This document shows positions 1 through 8,527 of a stretch of DNA of 64,000 nucleotides, one piece after another; positions within the stretch are counted from its first letter, which is position 1, and every line of letters starts with the position of its first letter. This DNA is from Pelomonas sp. V22 (GTDB taxonomy: Bacteria; Pseudomonadota; Gammaproteobacteria; Burkholderiales; Burkholderiaceae_C): positions 620,001-684,000 of the forward strand of contig NZ_JAGIXS010000001.1 of assembly GCF_030014915.1 (NCBI RefSeq), written 5' to 3'. The notes under the pieces were generated by a model. The model did no database searches, was not told the origin of the DNA, and saw only the letters and a program-made list of their open reading frames with translations. The position numbers and the translations under genes are program-made.

Positions 1-527
1 TGGCCGGTCATCACGTCCACGCCGAGCAGCTTGCAGGCATCGACCATGTCCTGGCCCGCCGTCCACAGCGAGGTGGCCGAGCCCTGCCAGGTGTCGCCGC
101 CGTCCAGCAGCAGCGCGCCGGGGCGGCTGGCCTTCATGCGCTTGACGAGGGTGGACAGGTGAGCAAAGCCGCCGACCTTGCCGTAGCGCTTGGAGGCGCG
201 TTCGAAGTCCAGGCAGCTGAAGGCATGGGCAGGCAGCGAACCCGGGCGCAGGCCCGCGCTCTTCAGCAAGGCCTCGCCCACCAGGTGTGGCGTTTGGCCG
301 CGCATGCCACCCACGCCCAGGTTGACGCTGGGCTCGCGGAAGCGCAGCGGCAGCAACTGCGCGTGGCAGTCCGTCATGTGCAGCAAGGACACCTGACCGA
401 AGCGTGGCAGCTCGTAGAGCCCCGCTTCGGCCGTGGCCGCATCGGCCTCGGCATGGCGGCCGAGGTTGAGGCCGGCTACCGCAGCGGCCGACAAGGTCTG
501 CAGGAATTCGCGCTTGGAAAGGCTCAT
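1..527 (-). CDS. soxB: SoxB thiosulfohydrolase, N-terminal part (runs off window)
   Basis: SoxB is the periplasmic di-manganese enzyme that hydrolyses the terminal sulfone of SoxY-bound thiosulfate to release sulfate. Only about 175 N-terminal residues lie in the window; the rest is beyond base 1. Visible hallmarks are the metal-binding motif MTDCHAQ near residue 50 and GGDTWQGS near residue 145, both typical of SoxB and related 5'-nucleotidase-fold enzymes. The N terminus reads SKREFLQ followed by an Ala-rich stretch. This is a Tat-like signal with Lys-Arg in place of the usual Arg-Arg. The gene is last in the visible sox operon and starts 16 bases after the soxX stop. Identity is secure from the motifs and the operon; the C terminus cannot be judged. 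Confidence 0.95.
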   Translation of the reverse strand, partial: MSLSKREFLQTLSAAAVAGLNLGRHAEADAATAEAGLYELPRFGQVSLLHMTDCHAQLLPLRFREPSVNLGVGGMRGQTPHLVGEALLKSAGLRPGSLPAHAFSCLDFERASKRYGKVGGFAHLSTLVKRMKASRPGALLLDGGDTWQGSATSLWTAGQDMVDACKLLGVDVMTG

Positions 528-543
528 GCTGGGCTGCCGGCGC

Positions 544-1179
544 TCACTGGTTGACCGGCGAGCGCGGGTCCAGCAGCAAGGCCATCACATGGCGGATCTG
601 CTGCTCGTCCAGGAGACCCATGTGGCCGAAACGCGGCATGTTGGAACAGGCGTTGTAGGCCTTGGAATTCCACAGCTTGGTCCAGGTGTACTGGACGATG
701 GGCGCAGTGGCTGGGTCGGCCACGTCCTTGACGCCACGGATCTTGCCGTAGTTGTAGAGGCTGGGGCCGATGCTGCCAAAGGACAGCTCTTCCTTGCTGA
801 TCTGGTGGCAGTTGTAGCAGCTGGCGCCATTGCTGGCGGGGGCGGCGGACTTGTCGGTCCAGGTCATGCCACGGCCGTTCTGGGCCAGCTTCTCGCCTTC
901 TTTCCAGTCGCCGATGTACTGGCCGCCGGCCGGCCATTTGATCGAGGCCAGGGCCTCGGTCTCGATCTGCTTGGCCACGGCCTCGCTGGGCTGCTGGTCG
1001 CTGGAACAGGCCTGCTGACCGAGGTCCTGGTTGAGGCGCTGGGTGGTGGCAATGCCTTCGTCGCGGAACGAGGCCTGCAGCATGGCGAGTGCCTGCGCAT
1101 CGAGCTCGGCCGAGCCCGGCAGGCTGGCGCAACCGGCCAGGGCCACCGCGCCAAGCACCAGGGATGGGAGGGTCTTCAT
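544..1179 (-). CDS. soxX: SoxX monohaem cytochrome c, lipoprotein
   Basis: SoxX pairs with SoxA to form the SoxAX cytochrome, which oxidatively couples thiosulfate to the SoxY cysteine. The 211-residue product has one haem site, CYNCH at 121-125, and a likely axial Met at 181 in NMPRFG. The N terminus is a short Sec signal ending in the lipobox LAGC, so Cys17 is predicted to be acylated and the protein membrane-tethered rather than freely soluble. The ATG at 1179 was chosen because GGAGAC lies 5 bases upstream; a longer open frame to 1245 would run into soxA. The gene lies between soxA (22-base gap) and soxB (16-base gap). Confidence 0.95.
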   Translation of the reverse strand: MKTLPSLVLGAVALAGCASLPGSAELDAQALAMLQASFRDEGIATTQRLNQDLGQQACSSDQQPSEAVAKQIETEALASIKWPAGGQYIGDWKEGEKLAQNGRGMTWTDKSAAPASNGASCYNCHQISKEELSFGSIGPSLYNYGKIRGVKDVADPATAPIVQYTWTKLWNSKAYNACSNMPRFGHMGLLDEQQIRHVMALLLDPRSPVNQ

Positions 1180-1201
1180 CGCTTGTCTCCTTGTGGCTTG
1201 A

Positions 1202-2011
1202 TCAGCGCTTGAGGCCCGGGGCGATGGACTCGGCCCCCTTGGCATTGACGCCCATGTAGACCCCGAGGGCCACGGTCACTTCCGAGGCATAGCCCGGATA
1301 GGGGAAGCGCTGCTGGCGGTAGCAGTCGTTCAGGCGCCGTTGCATGCTCCACAGCTCGCCGCTGGAGACGCGGTAGGCCGGCCAGGCGGCGAAGCCAATG
1401 CCGTCGCCCGGGTTCTTGGTGAGGTTGGGCAAGTCCTGCATGCGGATGCGCTTGCCGTCCTCGCCATGGCAGGAGGCGCAGGAGAAATCCATGGGCCCGC
1501 CGCGGAAGAAGAAGGCGCGCTTGCCGAGCTCATACATGCGCCGCTCTTGCGCATGGGCTTGCGGCAGGTTCATGCGCGAACCGCGCGACTCGGAGGAGAT
1601 CCAGGCGACCAGGGCCTCCATGTTGGCCTGCTCGCCCTTGCCGAACGGCGTCTTGGCAATCTCGGCCGCATCCAGGCCCTGCAGCGTGCTCATGCAGGTC
1701 AGGAGGCGTGACTCCAGGTCCTGCACCTTCTGCGTGTCGGCAAACCAGCGCGGCAGCTCGACAAAAGCGCCCTTCACCACGCCCGGGCCCTTGCCCAGGT
1801 CACAGCGCTCCATGGATGCGTTCTTGGCGCCGCGCTTCTGTTTCCAGAGCGCCTCGCCCTTGGCCTCGAACAGCTCGGCGGGGTTGCCGTCGGCCAGCAT
1901 GGCGCGGTACTCGGCAATCGCCTCGGCCGAGCTCTTCTGCGCGAGGGCCGCGCCGAAGGAACCGGCCAGGCCAACTGCCAGTGCCGCATGAATCAGCGTT
2001 CTCAACTTCAT
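1202..2011 (-). CDS. soxA: SoxA c-type cytochrome, catalytic subunit of SoxAX
   Basis: SoxA is the active-site subunit of L-cysteine S-thiosulfotransferase SoxAX in the periplasm. The 269-residue product has a Sec signal cleaved after ALA at about residue 24 and a single CASCH haem motif at 178-182. Cys230, in NDCYRQQRFP, is the conserved cysteine that carries the persulfide haem ligand in characterised SoxA proteins. Cys70 and Cys106 could form the disulfide that replaces the N-terminal haem in monohaem SoxA. The gene lies 75 bases after soxZ and 22 bases before soxX in the same operon. Family assignment is firm. Confidence 0.96.
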   Translation of the reverse strand: MKLRTLIHAALAVGLAGSFGAALAQKSSAEAIAEYRAMLADGNPAELFEAKGEALWKQKRGAKNASMERCDLGKGPGVVKGAFVELPRWFADTQKVQDLESRLLTCMSTLQGLDAAEIAKTPFGKGEQANMEALVAWISSESRGSRMNLPQAHAQERRMYELGKRAFFFRGGPMDFSCASCHGEDGKRIRMQDLPNLTKNPGDGIGFAAWPAYRVSSGELWSMQRRLNDCYRQQRFPYPGYASEVTVALGVYMGVNAKGAESIAPGLKR

Positions 2012-2086
2012 CGCTTGTCTCCGTTTGACGCGAGGCGCGTGGCCCGGCGCTCTTGTTGTTCGAGCAATGTCTCGGGAGCCGCAGGC

Positions 2087-2398
2087 TCAGGTCACGACGG
2101 CTTCGTCGGTGCGCTTGTCACCCTTGTTGTCGGTCCAGCTGATGCTGACCTTGTCGCCGGCCTTGCCGCCCTTGATGGTGAACTCGGTGAACGGGTTCTT
2201 GGAGACCGAAGCTCCCCATTCGGCCGTCATGACCACCTTGCCGTTGAGCGAGGCCGTGACCTCGTTGATGTGCCAGGCGGGAATGGTCTTGCCCGCGCTG
2301 TCCTTGCGCTGACCGGACTCCATTTCGTGGGCCATCAGCACCTTCACATTGACCTTGTCGCCACTGGCCTGGGCGCGGATGCGCATCGGATCTGCCAT
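2087..2398 (-). CDS. soxZ: SoxZ sulfur-carrier partner
   Basis: SoxZ forms the SoxYZ heterodimer that carries sulfur intermediates between SoxAX, SoxB and SoxCD. The 103-residue protein has the usual family length. It has no signal peptide, as expected because SoxZ is co-exported with SoxY through the SoxY Tat signal. It is predicted to be a small all-beta protein, with the segment NPFTEFTIKG and a threonine-rich C terminus. It follows soxY after 45 bases and precedes soxA. Identity rests on family resemblance and position between soxY and soxA. Confidence 0.94.
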   Translation of the reverse strand: MADPMRIRAQASGDKVNVKVLMAHEMESGQRKDSAGKTIPAWHINEVTASLNGKVVMTAEWGASVSKNPFTEFTIKGGKAGDKVSISWTDNKGDKRTDEAVVT

Positions 2399-2443
2399 GG
2401 TGTTCTCCTGATATGTGTTGCGTTGTGCTAAAGGAAGTGGGGC

Positions 2444-2914
2444 TCAGCCGCCACATCCCCCGAGCGTGACCTTGACTTCCTTCTGCGCGAACAAGACCTT
2501 GTTGTCGTGGGTCACCGCCACAGCGAACACATTGGAAGACTGGCCCATCTTGGCGCGCGCCTTGACCGAGGGCTCGACCTCGGGCGTGAGATTGAACACC
2601 GCCACCAGGGGCGCGGGGTTCTTCTCGACCAGCAGCATCAGCTGCTTGATGTTGGGCAGGGTGCTGGCCACGGCCATCTGGACGACGGCGCCGTTCTCGG
2701 CGATGTCGGCCGCCGTGATCGTCACGTCACGGCTCTCGACCGGTGCGGCATAGCCGAGCAGACGGGCCACGTCGGCCAGGGTCTTGGCCTCGAACACGCC
2801 CTTGCCGGCCATCGGACCAGCGGCTTCAGCCGCCTTGCCGAACAGGCCAGAGGCCAGCATCAGCGAGGCCACCTTGGCGCTGGTCGCCAGCATTTCTCGG
2901 CGGTTAGCGATCAT
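2444..2914 (-). CDS. soxY: SoxY sulfur-carrier protein with C-terminal GGCGG
   Basis: SoxY is the covalent carrier of the thiosulfate pathway: its penultimate cysteine holds the sulfur chain while SoxAX, SoxB and SoxCD act on it. The 156-residue product ends in GGCGG, the flexible swinging arm that defines SoxY, with Cys154 as the carrier residue. The N terminus contains NRREML followed by a hydrophobic stretch ending AEAAG, a Tat signal that also exports SoxZ. The gene starts 41 bases after the soxD stop and is followed by soxZ. Very secure. Confidence 0.97.
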   Translation of the reverse strand: MIANRREMLATSAKVASLMLASGLFGKAAEAAGPMAGKGVFEAKTLADVARLLGYAAPVESRDVTITAADIAENGAVVQMAVASTLPNIKQLMLLVEKNPAPLVAVFNLTPEVEPSVKARAKMGQSSNVFAVAVTHDNKVLFAQKEVKVTLGGCGG

Positions 2915-2955
2915 CGTCAGTCTCCTTCGTTGGAATCGAATTCAGGGCCGGCGGT

Positions 2956-4026
2956 TCAGCGCGGTGCGCCCGCCGCCAGCCAGCGCGCAATCATGACAGC
3001 ATCGGCCTCGCCGAGCGACTGGGCGGGCATTTGCATGCTGCCCCAGACGCCCGTACCGCCGCTGCGGATCTTGCCGGCCAGATAGCTCTCGGCGTCGGCA
3101 CGGCCGGCATAGCGCTTGGCCACTTCCCGGAACGAGGGGCCGACCACGCGGCTTTCCAGGCCATGGCAGCCGCTGCAGCTGTGCTTGTTGAGAAGCGCCG
3201 TTGGCATGGCCGCTTGTGCTGCAGCTGCCGGCTTGGGCGGCGCGGGCAGGACCGGGCTGCCGGCCGGGCGGCTGGTGTCGGCGCCGCGCTGCGCACCCAC
3301 GCCTCGGTTCTGCTCGGCCAGGTTGCCATGGGCATTGCGGGCGTGTTCGGGCAAGGACGAGGCGAGCCGCGTTTCGACAGGACAGTCCTTCATGCAAGCG
3401 CTGTTGTGCGTGTCGGGGCCCTTGGCTTTCGCCATGCTGCCCGGCCACAGCTTGTGGTCCAGGCTCATGCCGAGCCGGTTGGGCATGCGGGCCTGCACCT
3501 CGGCGATGTTGCGGTCCGACAGCTCGTAGTCGGCGGGCAGCACATCGCCCAGGTTCAGCAAATAGGCCGTCACCGCATAGACCTCGTCGGGCTTCAGGGA
3601 CTTGGGCGCGTTCCAGGGCATGGCGCGGTTGATGTAGTCCCACAGCGTCGAGACCGTGGCCACCTTCATCAGCGTGGTGCGGCTCGGGTAGGCCTTGTCG
3701 TTCAGGCGCGCCACATGGCCGGTCTTGACGTCCTCAGCCGTCGTGCCGCCGACCAGCGGATTGAAGACCTCGCTGCTCTCGCCAAAGGTGCCATGGCATT
3801 GGGCGCATTTGCCCTCCCAGACCGCCTGGCCGCGCGCCACCGTGCCGCTGCCCTTGGGCAGGCCCTTGAAGTCGGGCCGCACGTCGATGTCCCAGGCCGC
3901 AATTTCCTTGGGTGTGGCCGGTCGGCCAATGCCTTCGTAGACCTTGGCCTGAGCCGCCGCCAGGCCAGCGAACAGGCCGAGCAGCAGCAAGGCACCCAGG
4001 CGGCGCAGATCAGCCCAGTTGCACAT
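2956..4026 (-). CDS. soxD: SoxD dihaem cytochrome c of sulfane dehydrogenase SoxCD
   Basis: SoxD is the cytochrome subunit of SoxCD, taking electrons from the molybdenum subunit SoxC as the sulfane sulfur on SoxY is oxidised. With the start used here (356 residues) there are two haem motifs, CAQCH at 74-78 and CSGCH at 284-288. They are joined by a long Pro/Ala-rich linker, and the C-terminal domain looks like a class I c551-type cytochrome. The ATG at 4026 was chosen because it has GAGG 7 bases upstream and gives a clean Sec signal (GALLLLGLFAGLAAAQA). It overlaps the soxC end by 17 bases, which suggests translational coupling. An upstream ATG at 4071 is possible but lacks such a signal. Confidence 0.94.
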   Translation of the reverse strand: MCNWADLRRLGALLLLGLFAGLAAAQAKVYEGIGRPATPKEIAAWDIDVRPDFKGLPKGSGTVARGQAVWEGKCAQCHGTFGESSEVFNPLVGGTTAEDVKTGHVARLNDKAYPSRTTLMKVATVSTLWDYINRAMPWNAPKSLKPDEVYAVTAYLLNLGDVLPADYELSDRNIAEVQARMPNRLGMSLDHKLWPGSMAKAKGPDTHNSACMKDCPVETRLASSLPEHARNAHGNLAEQNRGVGAQRGADTSRPAGSPVLPAPPKPAAAAQAAMPTALLNKHSCSGCHGLESRVVGPSFREVAKRYAGRADAESYLAGKIRSGGTGVWGSMQMPAQSLGEADAVMIARWLAAGAPR

Positions 4027-5386
4027 TGCGCACCTCGCCATCCGCTTGCACCAGCCAGGTCTGGATCGCATTGTTGTGATAGATCGAACGGCTGCCGCGC
4101 ACCTCGCGCAGCAGGCGGTAGCTGGGCTGCACGAAGCCGGTGTCGTCAGTCGCCCGGCTCTGTATCAGCGCCGGCTGGCCATCCCAGGTCCAGTCGATGT
4201 TGAAGCGGGTCAGGCACTTGCTCATCACCTGACCCTCCAGCCGTGCCGTGCGCCAGTTGCGCCCGCCATCGACCGAGACATCGACCTTCCTCACTTTGCC
4301 CCGGCCCGACCAGGCCAGGCCGCTGATGTTGTAGAAGCCCTTGTCGAGCAAGACCTGGCCCCCGGAAGGCGTGGTCACCACGCTCTTGCATTCCTGGATG
4401 CTGGTGTACTGGCGGTGCTGGCCGCCTGGCATCAGGTCCATGTAGTGGATGGCCTCGTCCTTGGTCGCCCAGGGCTGGTCGCCCACCTCGATGCGGCGCA
4501 GGTACTTCACCCAGCTCACACCCTGCACGCCGGGCACCACGAGGCGCAGCGGATAGCCGTTCTCCGGCCTCAGCATTTCGCCGTTCTGGCCATAGGCCAC
4601 CAGCACCTCGCCGCTTTCCACCATCTCCATCGGGATGGTGCGTGACATCGAAGAGCCGTCGGCACCCTCCGCCAGCACATAGCGGGCACGCTTGTAGTCG
4701 ACGCCGGCCATGTCGAGCAGGACGCGCAGCGGCACGCCGGTGAACTCGCTGCAGCTCAGCATGCCATGCGAGTACTGCACCGTCGGCACGGCCACATTGC
4801 CCCATTCCATGCCGGTGTTGGCGCCGCATTCGATGAAGTGGAAGCGCGAAACCGAGGGCAGGCGCATCAGCTCGTCCATGGTGAACACCAGGGCCTGCTT
4901 CAAGAGCTTGGCGTCCGAGCCATTGATCATCAGGCGGTGCTTGCTGGGGTCGATGTCCCACCAGCCCTGGTGGTGGCGCTCGAAATGCAGGCCGCTGGGC
5001 GTGACGATGCCGAACAGCGATTGCAGCGGCGCGAAGGACACGGAGGCCTGCGCCGTTTGCGTCAGGCCCGGGCTCTGGCGCCGCTGCACATTGGATTCGT
5101 ACTTGGAGGGCTTGCCATAGCCATCGGTCACCACCGGCTGGCCCAGGCCCTTGCTGTGCTCGGGCAACTCGAGGATGTTGGGATCGCCCTCGCCCGCCGG
5201 CTTGGACTGGGCCAAGACCAGAGGCGCTGCACCGGCTGCTGCCGCCGCCGTGAAGGCCTGGCGCAGAAAGCCGCGCCGGCTCGCCTTGGCCTCGGCAAAG
5301 ACCTGGCGCACGCCAGCCGCGTCAATGAAATTCTCCGGCGCCTTGATCAGGCGCCCCGTGCGGCCCGGCTCGTGCTCGGCACTCAC
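4010..5386 (-). CDS. soxC: SoxC molybdenum subunit of sulfane dehydrogenase
   Basis: SoxC belongs to the sulfite oxidase family and is the Mo-cofactor subunit of SoxCD, which removes six electrons from the SoxY-bound sulfane sulfur. The product is about 458 residues and starts with a Tat signal, SRRGFLRQA, at roughly 36-44. The sulfite-oxidase core contains FIECGANTG, whose cysteine (about residue 177) is the expected Mo ligand, followed by a C-terminal Ig-like dimerisation domain (VSVDGGRNWRTA). No ATG suits the start. GTG at 5386 has GGAG 6 bases upstream; TTG at 5392 is the alternative. It is the first gene of the visible sox operon. The presence of soxCD predicts complete oxidation of thiosulfate to sulfate without sulfur globules. 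Confidence 0.95.
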   Translation of the reverse strand: MSAEHEPGRTGRLIKAPENFIDAAGVRQVFAEAKASRRGFLRQAFTAAAAAGAAPLVLAQSKPAGEGDPNILELPEHSKGLGQPVVTDGYGKPSKYESNVQRRQSPGLTQTAQASVSFAPLQSLFGIVTPSGLHFERHHQGWWDIDPSKHRLMINGSDAKLLKQALVFTMDELMRLPSVSRFHFIECGANTGMEWGNVAVPTVQYSHGMLSCSEFTGVPLRVLLDMAGVDYKRARYVLAEGADGSSMSRTIPMEMVESGEVLVAYGQNGEMLRPENGYPLRLVVPGVQGVSWVKYLRRIEVGDQPWATKDEAIHYMDLMPGGQHRQYTSIQECKSVVTTPSGGQVLLDKGFYNISGLAWSGRGKVRKVDVSVDGGRNWRTARLEGQVMSKCLTRFNIDWTWDGQPALIQSRATDDTGFVQPSYRLLREVRGSRSIYHNNAIQTWLVQADGEVRNVQLG

Positions 5387-5415
5387 CGGCAACTCCAGGC
5401 CTGGTCCAAGGCATT

Positions 5416-5450
5416 GAATTCAAATATCACCATGGACGGATATTGACTTC
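5416..5450. promoter_or_regulatory. imperfect dyad upstream of soxC, candidate operator
   Basis: Just upstream of the first sox gene is an AT-rich island in otherwise GC-rich DNA. It contains AATATC and GATATT separated by 10 bases (5423-5428 and 5439-5444). The arms extend to GAATTCAAATATC on one side and the reverse complement of GAAGTCAATATC on the other, with one inserted base. Sox operons are often controlled by ArsR-family repressors that bind AT-rich dyads, so this may be the operator of the operon. No sox regulator gene is in the window; the role is inference. Confidence 0.4.
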
Positions 5451-5497
5451 AAACCCACCGACAGCGTGCGGGGGTTTGTACCGAGCCCGGAATGAAG

Positions 5498-5530
5498 AAC
5501 GCCCCGGCGGTCAGAGACCGTCGGGGCGTT
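5498..5530 (-). terminator. hairpin downstream of the tRNA-Val pair
   Basis: A 15-base-pair hairpin with one G-U pair and an AGA/TCT loop (arms 5498-5512 and 5516-5530) lies 17 bases after the end of the second tRNA in the direction of transcription. No long U-run follows on the minus strand. It probably ends the tRNA transcript but may act partly as a processing signal. Confidence 0.55.
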
Positions 5531-5547
5531 TCAAAGGCTTGAGACCT

Positions 5548-5622
5548 TGGTGGGCGGTGCAGGGTTCGAACCTGCGACCCCTGCCGTGTGAAGGCAGTGC
5601 TCTACCGCTGAGCTAACCGCCC
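5548..5622 (-). tRNA. tRNA-Val (anticodon CAC)
   Basis: The minus strand folds as a complete cloverleaf of 75 bases including an encoded CCA end. The acceptor stem is GGGCGGT/ACCGCCC, the anticodon stem CTGCC/GGCAG encloses the loop TTCACAC (anticodon CAC, reads GUG), and the T loop is TTCGAAC. It is identical over all 75 bases to the copy at 5709-5783, and the two are probably cotranscribed. Confidence 0.97.
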
Positions 5623-5708
5623 CGGTATTGGGTACCGGGAATTACGACAACTGATGCGACACATTTCAGAACTGGTGAGGCCGATACGATTGCCGGACTC
5701 TTGAATTC

Positions 5709-5783
5709 TGGTGGGCGGTGCAGGGTTCGAACCTGCGACCCCTGCCGTGTGAAGGCAGTGCTCTACCGCTGAGCTAACCGCCC
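5709..5783 (-). tRNA. tRNA-Val (anticodon CAC), second identical copy
   Basis: This is the upstream member of a tandem pair separated by 86 bases of unrelated spacer. It has the same 75-base cloverleaf, anticodon CAC and encoded CCA as the copy at 5548-5622. Further upstream, just past the end of dnaQ, the minus strand reads CATAAT followed by a GC-rich discriminator, which resembles the -10 region of a stable-RNA promoter. The matching -35 is weak. Confidence 0.97.
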
Positions 5784-5866
5784 GGTTTTGTCGCGTCTTT
5801 TTCAACTAGCAGCTGACTCGTCATCAGCCACCAACCGGGAAGCCCGCGATTATGCCATGGAAAATT

Positions 5867-6583
5867 TCAAGCGCCAGCAACTTGCCAGATTCTTTTGCCG
5901 CCTGAGGCCTTGTCCAGGTCGGCCAGCACCGCGTCGTGGGCCGCCAACTCGTCGGCAGAAGCCTGCGGTACCGGCAGCTCGAAGCGGCTGAAGTCGATGG
6001 CGACCGGGCCCAGATCATCCGCACCAGTCGCATTGCTGTCGGACGCCTCGTCCATCAGCAGCGCGTCCTGGCCGCGGGTCAGGCGGATGTAGACCTCGGC
6101 CAGCAGCTCCGCGTCCAGCAAGGCGCCGTGCAGTTCGCGCTTGCTGTTGTCGACCTCGAGCCGGCGGCACAGCGCATCCAGCGAATTGGCCTTGCCGGGG
6201 AACATGTCGCGCGCCATCAAGAGCGTGTCGCGCACGCTGCCCACGATGTCGGTGATCGGCGGCTTCTTCAGGCGCTTCAGCTCGGCATTGATGAAGCCGA
6301 TGTCGAAAGGCGCGTTGTGGATGACCAGCTCGGCGCCTGCCAGAAAGCCGAGCAATTGCTCGGCAATCTCGGCGAACTTGGGCTTGTCGGACAGGAAGGC
6401 CTCGGTCAGGCCGTGGACACGCAGCGCGTCCTCATGGCTGGCCCGCTCGGGGTTGATGTAGAGGTGCAAGTTGTTGCCGGTCAGCTGGCGGTTGACCATC
6501 TCCACGCAACCCACTTCGATGACGCGGTCGCCGCCCTCGGCATGCAGGCCGGTGGTTTCGGTGTCGAAAAAGATCTGACGCAT
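5867..6583 (-). CDS. dnaQ: DNA polymerase III epsilon subunit, 3'-5' exonuclease
   Basis: DnaQ is the proofreading exonuclease of the replicative polymerase. The 238-residue product carries the DEDDh motifs: FFDTET (Asp7, Glu9), HNAPFD (Asp94), and LHGALLDAE (His152, Asp157). The nuclease domain fills residues 1-180, and the tail matches the segment that binds the alpha subunit. Length is normal for the family. It starts 3 bases after the lgt stop, so the two are almost certainly cotranscribed. Very secure. Confidence 0.96.
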   Translation of the reverse strand: MRQIFFDTETTGLHAEGGDRVIEVGCVEMVNRQLTGNNLHLYINPERASHEDALRVHGLTEAFLSDKPKFAEIAEQLLGFLAGAELVIHNAPFDIGFINAELKRLKKPPITDIVGSVRDTLLMARDMFPGKANSLDALCRRLEVDNSKRELHGALLDAELLAEVYIRLTRGQDALLMDEASDSNATGADDLGPVAIDFSRFELPVPQASADELAAHDAVLADLDKASGGKRIWQVAGA

Positions 6584-6586
6584 GGC

Positions 6587-7396
6587 TCAAGCTCCCTTCT
6601 TGCGCGAGGCCCACGCCCAGATCGCAATGCCGGCCACGATCATGGGCACCGACAGCCACTGGCCCTGGCTGAGGTTCAGCGCGCGGTAGCCGAGGAAGGA
6701 ATCGGGCTCGCGGAAGAATTCGGTGACGAAGCGCTGGGCGCCGTAGCCGATCAGGAACAGGCCCGAAACCTGGCCGGTACGGCGCGGCGCGCGGGCATAG
6801 AACCACAGCAACAGGAAGAGGAAGACACCCTCGCCGATCAGCTGGTAGATCTGCGAAGGATGGCGCGCCACCGGCACGGCCTCGTGAGCCTGCGGGAACA
6901 CCATGGCCCAGGGCAGGTCTGCGGGCGCCTGACGGCCCCACAGCTCACCGTTGATGAAATTGCCGATGCGGCCGGCCCCGAGGCCCGTGGGCACACAAGG
7001 GGCGATCAGGTCGGTCACCTCGAAGAAGCGGCGGCCGCGCAAGCGGGCGAACAGAATCATCGCCACGATCACGCCAAGCAGGCCGCCATGGAAGGACATG
7101 CCGCCCTCCCAGACCTTGAGCGCATCGAGCGGGTGCTCCAGGTAGAAGGCCGGCTTGTAGAACAGCACATAGCCGAGGCGCCCACCCAGCACCACGCCGA
7201 GCACGCCGAAGAACAGGAGGTCGTCCACGTCCCGGCGCGTCCAGCCTGCGGCGGCATGCCAGGGCTTGGCAACCTGACGGTTGGCCAGCCACAGGAAGAG
7301 GCCGAAAGCCGCCAGGTAGGTCAGGCCATACCAGTGGATGGCCAACGGCCCTAACTGCAAGGCAATGGGATTGAACTGCGGATGAACCAGCGGCAT
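6587..7396 (-). CDS. lgt: prolipoprotein diacylglyceryl transferase
   Basis: Lgt transfers diacylglycerol from phosphatidylglycerol to the lipobox cysteine of prolipoproteins at the inner membrane, the first step of lipoprotein maturation. The 269-residue protein is polytopic. It contains the conserved MSFHGG with essential His at about 103 and the Lgt signature [14 protein letters not shown]. Its substrates in this window would include SoxX and the two Tat lipoproteins at 12-16 kb. It is followed by dnaQ after 3 bases. Confidence 0.97.
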   Translation of the reverse strand: MPLVHPQFNPIALQLGPLAIHWYGLTYLAAFGLFLWLANRQVAKPWHAAAGWTRRDVDDLLFFGVLGVVLGGRLGYVLFYKPAFYLEHPLDALKVWEGGMSFHGGLLGVIVAMILFARLRGRRFFEVTDLIAPCVPTGLGAGRIGNFINGELWGRQAPADLPWAMVFPQAHEAVPVARHPSQIYQLIGEGVFLFLLLWFYARAPRRTGQVSGLFLIGYGAQRFVTEFFREPDSFLGYRALNLSQGQWLSVPMIVAGIAIWAWASRKKGA

Positions 7397-7456
7397 GGGG
7401 CTTCAGGGTCGGGGCAAGGCGCGCATCATAGCCAGCGCGCCCCACCCTCCCCGCCT

Positions 7457-8455
7457 TCAGCCCAGCTCGGCCAGGCGCTTTTTCGCGTCTTCCAGGTTGC
7501 GCGCGTTGGCGCTTTTGTCAGCCACGTAGCGTTGCAGCGCTGCCCTGGCCTGGGCCTTGTCGCCCTTGGCCAGCCAGGCCAGGCCCAGGCGGTAGTCGAT
7601 GGGGTAGGTCGCGCCTCCCTCGAGGCCGCGGGCGCGCTCCAGCAGCGCCAGCGCTTCGTCGGGCTTGTTCTGCTCGGTCAGCACGCGGGCCAGGCCATAG
7701 GGGCCGGCCGCATGCTCGGGGAAGTCGTGCTGCAGGCGCTCGAACGTGGCACGGGCCGAATCGGCCTGCTTGGCGCTCAGTTGCGCCGCTCCCAGCTGCG
7801 ACCAGGACTTGCGCAGCATCTTGCGCAGCTCCAGGTCCTGGCCGGGCTTGACCGCCGCCAGCTCGCGCTCGACCACGGCCCACTGCTTGTCGGCCGAGGC
7901 CTGCTTGGCGCGCAGGAACTTGGCATGTTCCGGGTTGAGCTTCTCGGATTCCGCAATTAGGGTCTGGGCCTTGTCGACGCCGCCGCCCACGATGCCCGGC
8001 GCCATCAGGTAGTACTGCAGCAAGGCCTCGCGCGCTTCGTAGAGCTGAGGGTCCAGCTCGACCGCTCGCTTGAGGTTGTCACGCGACTTGCCGGCCAGCG
8101 AGGGCATGCGGAACACGCTGGCATTCATGGCCTGCGTGCCCGCCAGCGAGCCCAGCACATAGTGACAGAGCGCTGACGGCGACTGCTTGCCCGTGCACTG
8201 CTCCAGCCGGTTGACGGCCACATCGATCTTCTTCTCTTCACCGAGGTTCATGGCGACCAGGCCCAGGGCCGCAATGGCCTCGGCGTCGCCCGCCTTGGCT
8301 GCCAGCCGCGCCTGCGCCACACGCTCCAGCTCCAGGGTCTTGCCCGAATCGAGCAGCGACTGCAGCTGCGCGTCCTTGAATTGCGCCTGCGCCGTTCCCA
8401 GGGCCAGGCCCAGCAACGCTGCCAGCGCGCTCCTTCGGCATCTGCTGTGGTTCAT
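7457..8455 (-). CDS. exported TPR-repeat protein
   Basis: The 332-residue protein begins with a Sec signal (basic n-region, LAALLGLALGTAQAQ), so the mature protein is periplasmic. The rest is almost entirely helical, with tetratricopeptide-like repeats; examples are the stretches around DNLKRAVELDPQLYEAREAL and ARATFERLQHDFPEHAAGP. TPR proteins serve as scaffolds, and no catalytic motif is present. The partner is unknown. It stands 60 bases upstream of lgt in transcription order, but there is no evidence of a shared role. Confidence 0.75.
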   Translation of the reverse strand: MNHSRCRRSALAALLGLALGTAQAQFKDAQLQSLLDSGKTLELERVAQARLAAKAGDAEAIAALGLVAMNLGEEKKIDVAVNRLEQCTGKQSPSALCHYVLGSLAGTQAMNASVFRMPSLAGKSRDNLKRAVELDPQLYEAREALLQYYLMAPGIVGGGVDKAQTLIAESEKLNPEHAKFLRAKQASADKQWAVVERELAAVKPGQDLELRKMLRKSWSQLGAAQLSAKQADSARATFERLQHDFPEHAAGPYGLARVLTEQNKPDEALALLERARGLEGGATYPIDYRLGLAWLAKGDKAQARAALQRYVADKSANARNLEDAKKRLAELG

Positions 8456-8527
8456 CAGGGTTTTCTCCTCCGGTTTGTTTTCTTGCCGTGACTCAACGGC
8501 CTTCGCCCTCCGTCGTTGCCCGGGAAA

